22,707 nt of DNA from positions 1 through 22,707 of the IMG/VR virus record IMGVR_UViG_3300032893_001086. One strand, written 5' to 3'. The position numbers and the translations under genes are program-made. This DNA is from a virus. Below the pieces are notes generated by a model. The model saw nothing but the letters and a program-made list of their open reading frames with translations, was not told the DNA's origin and did no database searches. Shown here piece after piece: positions 18,384 to 22,707 of this stretch; positions within the stretch are counted from its first letter, which is position 1, and each line of letters opens with the position of its first letter.

Positions 18384-19382
18384 ATGCCCCTAGTCCAATC
18401 TCCCTCCAACAAAGCGTTTAAAAAGAATTTAAAGACCGAAATGAAGCACGGCAAGCCTCAAAAACAGGCGCTGGCCATTGCATATTCTACAAAGAGGGCC
18501 AATATGTCAAAAGGTGGAAAGATGAACCGAGTCAGTAAACATGGCTCTTCTGGGGAGATTGATCAAAGCCATCAAGTACTTAACTCTGGTGGCATGGCTA
18601 TGAACGACCAAAGCCATGAAGTGTACGACCACTCCTGCCCCAAATGCATGGCAATGGGTGGGGCTTGCATGTCCCAAGGAGGAATGGCCCAGCCTGCTGG
18701 TGGTGAGCCAGTGAGCCACAGGCCCACGAAAGACTTATACCCACACCGAAAGGCCATGGCCGAAGGCGGTGAAGTTGATGCTATGAAGCCCTTGCTCCAT
18801 GAGCCCAAGAAGCATAATCACATGATTGAAGATGTGATGGATCGTGACTCCCGTAGAGCAATGTTGGCTGAAGGCGGTGAAGTCAACGAACTTCGTTCTG
18901 TTGAACAGCATCCCGAGGACGGGAATGAGGAACTGCACCCGGACCGTGAAGCGGGTCATGATGAAGAAGATGACAGCCGAATGGGAATGGTTGACTATGG
19001 GGTGATGTCTGAAGAATCCTCAAAGAAACTTAATAGCTCCACCAGACCTCAAAAGAATGAACATATCTCCCTAGTTGATAGTATCATGGCTGATCGCAAA
19101 CGGATGGCTCGCGGGGGTAAAGTTGAAGACTACGAAAGCGACTCCCTCAGTTCTGATGTTGGTACTTTACATGGTCCTATTGATCATCCAGATGATTCGG
19201 ATATGGATAATGAATCAGGACTAATGGATGCTTCTCCTCAAGATGAGCGTCCACATGCTACAAGTGGCCGTGGTCCTAATAAAGAGCCAGTTCACTACAT
19301 GGACGAGCCCGACCATGATTCCAGTGAAGCCTCTCTTGTTGCTGAGATTTTGAAAGATAGAAAAAGACGTCGACGGGAGTAA
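18384..19382 (+). CDS. Repetitive low-complexity phage protein (DUF6496-like N-terminus)
   Basis: A 332-residue protein. Residues 5-38 (QSPSNKAFKKNLKTEMKHGK plus PQKQALAIAYSTKR) match the short conserved domain of DUF6496-type phage proteins. The rest is polar, with three copies of a basic MA-x-GG-x-V module (about 122-131, 157-167 and 239-247). Two of these follow a D-R-x-R/S-R segment, and the extreme C-terminus (EILKDRKRRRRE) is a partial fourth. DQSHQV/DQSHEV are also duplicated, and SCPKC (84-88) is a possible metal site. It probably acts in the head or DNA packaging because of its place between terL and portal; the role is unknown. Confidence 0.7.
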   Translation: MPLVQSPSNKAFKKNLKTEMKHGKPQKQALAIAYSTKRANMSKGGKMNRVSKHGSSGEIDQSHQVLNSGGMAMNDQSHEVYDHSCPKCMAMGGACMSQGGMAQPAGGEPVSHRPTKDLYPHRKAMAEGGEVDAMKPLLHEPKKHNHMIEDVMDRDSRRAMLAEGGEVNELRSVEQHPEDGNEELHPDREAGHDEEDDSRMGMVDYGVMSEESSKKLNSSTRPQKNEHISLVDSIMADRKRMARGGKVEDYESDSLSSDVGTLHGPIDHPDDSDMDNESGLMDASPQDERPHATSGRGPNKEPVHYMDEPDHDSSEASLVAEILKDRKRRRRE

Positions 19383-19383
19383 T

Positions 19384-19635
19384 ATGACTCTTCCCGATAT
19401 GAAGGCCCTCAAGGAGCTTTTAAAGCTTCTTAGGTCCCAGGGTGTATTGCAGTATCAATCCACCGATCTTAATTTAGTTCTTTCTGAGAGCCCACCTCCT
19501 GTTGTAACACGTAGAACTAAAGCTGAGCTAGAAAAAGCTTATGCAGAAGTTTCAGATGAATATGATGAAGATCCTAATGCAGAGATTGAACGGTTAATAG
19601 ATTATTCGAGCCGTCCTCCTGCAGAGGATTTGTAA
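19384..19635 (+). CDS. Hypothetical protein (83 aa)
   Basis: Begins MTLPDMKALKELLKLLRSQG, a helix followed by VLQYQSTDLNLVLSESPPP; the acidic C-terminus has EYDEDPNAEIERLIDYSS. Small proteins with this 'LLRxxGVLxY...LxLxLSE' pattern lie upstream of portal genes in other podovirus-like phages. Function unknown. GGGAG precedes the ATG, and the stop overlaps the next start (TAATG). Confidence 0.65.
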   Translation: MTLPDMKALKELLKLLRSQGVLQYQSTDLNLVLSESPPPVVTRRTKAELEKAYAEVSDEYDEDPNAEIERLIDYSSRPPAEDL

Positions 19636-19895
19636 TGGGACTTTTATTTGAACATTGGTTTACTGATGAGTTTAAAGACTTTAAGTTTGAAAAGAAATAT
19701 ATTCGTCCCTACGAGTATTCTATTGAAGAACGTGTAGTCAATGCCTTATGGTATCTTGCTCGAAAATATGGAACTCATCCAGAAAGCTTAAGACTCAATC
19801 AAACTAAACTAACTGAGCTTAAGCTAGCTCTTGGACATAGGTTTGATTATAAATTTGTAGGGCCTCTAGGATATACGTATCTCATGGCTAAATAG
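19635..19895 (+). CDS. Hypothetical protein (86 aa)
   Basis: A soluble aromatic-rich protein starting MGLLFEHWFTDEFKDFKFEK, with a helix ERVVNALWYLARKYGTHPES. It is coupled to the preceding gene by a one-base overlap. No family recognised. Its place between two head-region genes suggests a morphogenesis role, nothing more. Confidence 0.6.
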   Translation: MGLLFEHWFTDEFKDFKFEKKYIRPYEYSIEERVVNALWYLARKYGTHPESLRLNQTKLTELKLALGHRFDYKFVGPLGYTYLMAK

Positions 19896-19898
19896 TTT

Positions 19899-21821
19899 AT
19901 GGCTTTAAAGACTTCTCCAAAAGAAAAGACTGCAGGAACAAGAGTACAGCAAGTATTCCGTACTTCCAACAATCCAATGAATCAACCCAATATGGGCTAT
20001 CGTTGGTGGGAAGCCAAAGATGATAGGCAACGTGCAGAGCAACTTTGTGCCACCTTTGCTTATCTTAAATCCTCACAACAACCTCGTCTTCGACAATTAG
20101 CAATTTTTGCCCGCCTCTATAGTGGTCAGCCGTTGTTCAGTTTTATTGGGGCCAATATGTCCCTAATGGACCAGTACAGCCCTCTTGCCCCAAATCGACC
20201 CACCTATAACATAGTATCTTCAATCACAGGAACTCTGGTATCTCGTATTACTCAGAACCGCCCCTCTCCAACTTTCCTAACTGACAACGGCGACTACAAG
20301 GAACGTAATCTTGCGAAGAAACTTAATAGCTTTATTCTTGGCGAGTTCTACAGGATTAAAGCCTACGAAGTAGGCGAATACATCCTCACTGATGCTCTTG
20401 GCTGGGGTGGTACTGGTTGCCTTAAAGTCTATGAAGGTCAAGACAAGAAAGTCTGCATAGAGCGTAAGCTAGTTAGTTCATTGTTTGTTGATTTACAGGA
20501 AAGTGCCCATGGCGACCCAAGACGATTATATGAAGCAGCTCTTTACGATAGAGAAATGCTAAAGTCGATGTTTCCCGATAGGAAACATATCATCGAACAG
20601 GCAGAGAAGTCCACTGTTGATAAGTCTGCTCAGGCATCTAAATCAGTTTCTGATCTTGTGATGGTTGTGGAGGGATGGAGTCTCCCTTCTGGTCCCGACG
20701 CCAATGACGGCATGCATACTATCGCTTGTTCTTCTGGAGAACTCTTTAGTGAACCGTGGAAAAAGGAAAAGTTCCCCTTTGTATTCCTCCACCATCACAA
20801 GCGTGCTCTTGGCTTCTGGTCTATGAGTGTGGCCGAGAAGCAAATGGGTAGCCAGCTTGAATTAAATAGCCTCCTTGACACTATCTCCAAATCTATTAAA
20901 CTTACCGGGGTACCGAGGGTATTCTATGAGCAAGGCTCGAAAGTCAACAAAGCGTCGTTCTCGAACAAAATTGGTATACTCATTCCATATACAGGAGTTA
21001 AGCCCACTGTTGAAGTATCGAGTTGTGTTCCTGCTGAAATGTACCAGGAACGGGACCGAATTATTCAATATGCCTATAACGACGAAGGACTTAGTCAGCT
21101 GTCTGCTACATCCCAAAAACCGGAAGGATTGGATAGCGGAGAAGCACAAAGGGTGTATCAAGATATCAATGCGGAGCGGTTCGCGGCTCTTGAAAAACGT
21201 TATTCAAACTTCTATGTAGACTTAGCTTACCAGGTGATGGATCTCGTTAAGGACATCATTGAACGTGATGGCAAGTATGAGACAGTGTTTGTAGACCGTA
21301 AGAAGGGTCGTAGAGAGATCAGTCTAGATAATGTGGCTCTCCTTGATGACACATTTGTCATTCAGTGCTATACAGAATCCTCTCTGCCAAAAGATCCAGC
21401 AGGACGTCTCCAAAAAGTAACTGAAATGATTCAATCAGGAATGATTGACATTCAGGAAGGACGTCGCCTTCTCGACTTCCCGGACCTAGGGCAGCAAGAA
21501 ACTCTCGCTAATGCTGCCGAAGAACGGATTTATCAAGCCCTTGATGACATTGTCGAGCACGGTAAGTTTGAACCACCTGATCAATTCCTCCCTTTACCCA
21601 AAGCTGAACAGATTGTTGTTCAGTATATTAATCTTTATGCTCAATGTAAGCTTGAAGAAAAGAAAATGCAGTCCTTGAGAGACTGGTTTGCTGCCCTACA
21701 ACAGTTAAAAGCTCAAGCAATGCCTCCTCCAATGCCAGCTCCGCAGCCTCAAGCAGCTCCTCAACCTACTCCAACATCTCCCTTAGTGCCTAATAGCGCT
21801 AACCCAATGCCCCCACAATAA
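19899..21821 (+). CDS. Portal protein
   Basis: A 640-residue protein with the features of podovirus-type portals: NRPTYNIVSSITGTLVSRIT followed by QNRPSPTFLTDNG (about 98-130), a helical crown entry (RNLAKKLNSFILGEFYRIKA), TDALGWGGTGCLKVYEG (about 164-180) and ELNSLLDTISKSIK in the stem region. The C-terminal 40 residues are a Pro/Gln/Ala tail. It forms the dodecameric vertex through which the terminase pumps DNA. It lies downstream of terL and upstream of the scaffold gene, the usual order. No good SD is visible; the start is 4 bases after the previous stop. Confidence 0.88.
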   Translation: MALKTSPKEKTAGTRVQQVFRTSNNPMNQPNMGYRWWEAKDDRQRAEQLCATFAYLKSSQQPRLRQLAIFARLYSGQPLFSFIGANMSLMDQYSPLAPNRPTYNIVSSITGTLVSRITQNRPSPTFLTDNGDYKERNLAKKLNSFILGEFYRIKAYEVGEYILTDALGWGGTGCLKVYEGQDKKVCIERKLVSSLFVDLQESAHGDPRRLYEAALYDREMLKSMFPDRKHIIEQAEKSTVDKSAQASKSVSDLVMVVEGWSLPSGPDANDGMHTIACSSGELFSEPWKKEKFPFVFLHHHKRALGFWSMSVAEKQMGSQLELNSLLDTISKSIKLTGVPRVFYEQGSKVNKASFSNKIGILIPYTGVKPTVEVSSCVPAEMYQERDRIIQYAYNDEGLSQLSATSQKPEGLDSGEAQRVYQDINAERFAALEKRYSNFYVDLAYQVMDLVKDIIERDGKYETVFVDRKKGRREISLDNVALLDDTFVIQCYTESSLPKDPAGRLQKVTEMIQSGMIDIQEGRRLLDFPDLGQQETLANAAEERIYQALDDIVEHGKFEPPDQFLPLPKAEQIVVQYINLYAQCKLEEKKMQSLRDWFAALQQLKAQAMPPPMPAPQPQAAPQPTPTSPLVPNSANPMPPQ

Positions 21822-21888
21822 CATAAAAATTTTTATCTAACAGCGCAGCAACGCATAACAGTTCGCAGTTACGAACAAGGAAGTAAAA

Positions 21889-22707
21889 ATGGCCCTCAAT
21901 GTAACGAATAAAGCCCACTCGGCTAATTCTAACACTCCATCTAAGACAGAAACCAGATCTACAGTCAATATGGGTAAGCAAAGTGCCTCAACAGCACGTG
22001 TGCAAGCCCTAAAAGACAAGTTATCTGGTAAACCCCCCTCACAACCAGTAACTCCACGTCCAGCACGCACTTCTTCTAGAGCAGAAGAGATGGCAAAATT
22101 GAACAAATTTACCACAACCCCTCAAAATGTGGTCAATTCGTTACAATCTAAGCCTAAAACCTCTGCTAGAGCAGAAGAGATAGACTTTAACACCATAGCA
22201 CCGCCGCCAAGTGGCTTAGCACCTGGACAAACAGCTCCGATACCCCCTACCAATACTGTTGAAACCCCTCCGAAGGCCGTTGAAGCATCTAATGAGCCTC
22301 TGAGCCCTCAACAGGCTGCTATCGCCCGCGATATGCAGCGCTTACGGAAAGCCCAGCAAGCATTTAAAGCGGAACAGGAAGCCTGGAAGCAAGAACAGGC
22401 TAAGTATCTCCCTAAAGAGCGCCTCTCCTCCGACACGCTAAGGGTACTTGCTGAAGCAGGTATCACACCTGACAAACTGCTGGAACTACAGACCCAGCAG
22501 GCTGAATCACTCTCACCTCAAGAACTTCGAGAACGATTAAAAGCAGAATTAAAAGCAGAACTTCAAGCAGAAGTTAGGACTGAGCTGTCTGAAAGAGACA
22601 GTAAAGCTTATGAAGCAGTGAAACAGCAGATCAAGGCTGATGCCACGCTTTTGGTCGAGTCCAACCCAGAGTACGGGACAATCAAGTCAGAAGGTAGAAC
22701 TGATGAC
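21889..22707 (+). CDS. Head scaffolding protein, 5' portion (3' end outside window)
   Basis: The frame starts at ATG 21889 with AAGGAAG 5 bases upstream and stays open for 273 codons to the end of the window. The N-terminal half is disordered and rich in Pro, Thr, Ser and Lys. The later part has LRVLAEAGITPDKLLELQTQ (about 184-203), long charged helices (RERLKAELKAELQAEVRTEL) and VKQQIKADATLLVESNPEYG near the end. This is the typical organisation of podovirus scaffolding proteins encoded between portal and major capsid genes. It would guide prohead assembly and then leave. The 67-base gap upstream has a GTTCG/CGAAC hairpin (21861-21876) just before the SD. Confidence 0.8.
   Translation, partial: MALNVTNKAHSANSNTPSKTETRSTVNMGKQSASTARVQALKDKLSGKPPSQPVTPRPARTSSRAEEMAKLNKFTTTPQNVVNSLQSKPKTSARAEEIDFNTIAPPPSGLAPGQTAPIPPTNTVETPPKAVEASNEPLSPQQAAIARDMQRLRKAQQAFKAEQEAWKQEQAKYLPKERLSSDTLRVLAEAGITPDKLLELQTQQAESLSPQELRERLKAELKAELQAEVRTELSERDSKAYEAVKQQIKADATLLVESNPEYGTIKSEGRTDD
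22076..22181 (+). repeat. Direct 16-base repeat inside the scaffold gene
   Basis: CTAGAGCAGAAGAGAT occurs at 22076-22091 and 22166-22181, exactly 30 codons apart and in the same frame, giving TSSRAEEM and TSARAEEI. It looks like a small internal duplication of a charged peptide. Confidence 0.8.

Overview
The window is part of the genome of a tailed double-stranded DNA bacteriophage, most likely podovirus-like. The gene set is viral throughout: tail protein, holin, endolysin, family-A DNA polymerase, primase-polymerase, YqaJ-type recombination nuclease, large terminase, portal and scaffolding protein. Genes are short and tightly packed, with many ATGA and TAATG stop/start overlaps and Shine-Dalgarno (SD) sequences of the AGGAGG type, so the host is a bacterium with ordinary SD use. 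Base composition is moderate. I see no integrase, repressor, CRISPR array or insertion sequence. Host and taxon cannot be named from the sequence alone.

Layout. (1) 1-2261, + strand: the end of a tail protein, then an overlapping lysis cassette of holin, rhomboid intramembrane protease and GH24 endolysin. The complete rhomboid protease in this position is the most unusual gene. (2) 12256 down to 1810, - strand: a long early/replication block. It starts at a good sigma70-like promoter and runs YqaJ nuclease, ssDNA-binding-like protein, a 359-base structured gap, DNA polymerase, LSm-like protein, a Ser-dipeptide repeat protein built on 33 hexanucleotides, primase-polymerase, HNH nuclease, dATP/dGTP-diphosphohydrolase-like protein, CYTH protein and DEDD exonuclease. 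About fifteen very small genes follow, several of them membrane or secreted and four of them shorter than 60 codons. The last gene runs antisense through the endolysin. (3) 12257-12515: a divergent control region. (4) 12516-15146, + strand: nine small genes, including a helix-turn-helix protein and a GNAT-like protein. (5) 16007 down to 15120, - strand: four small genes, facing a 234-base control region with a 16-bp perfect palindrome. (6) 16242-22707, + strand: packaging and head genes (small terminase-like, TerL, a repetitive protein, two small proteins, portal, scaffold). Head genes at the right edge and a tail gene at the left edge suggest that the two edges lie on either side of the missing capsid and tail genes in a circular or permuted map.

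How it works together. The - strand block copies and recombines DNA and adjusts nucleotides. The + strand rightward block packages DNA and builds heads. The lysis cassette releases progeny. Two + strand transcription units (upstream of 12516 and of 18384) appear to begin with the same roughly 50-base structured leader. It sits at the same distance behind a promoter in both places and carries a compensatory base-pair change, so it is a candidate RNA control element, for example a put-like antiterminator. This leader and the lysis-cassette rhomboid are the two observations I would follow first.
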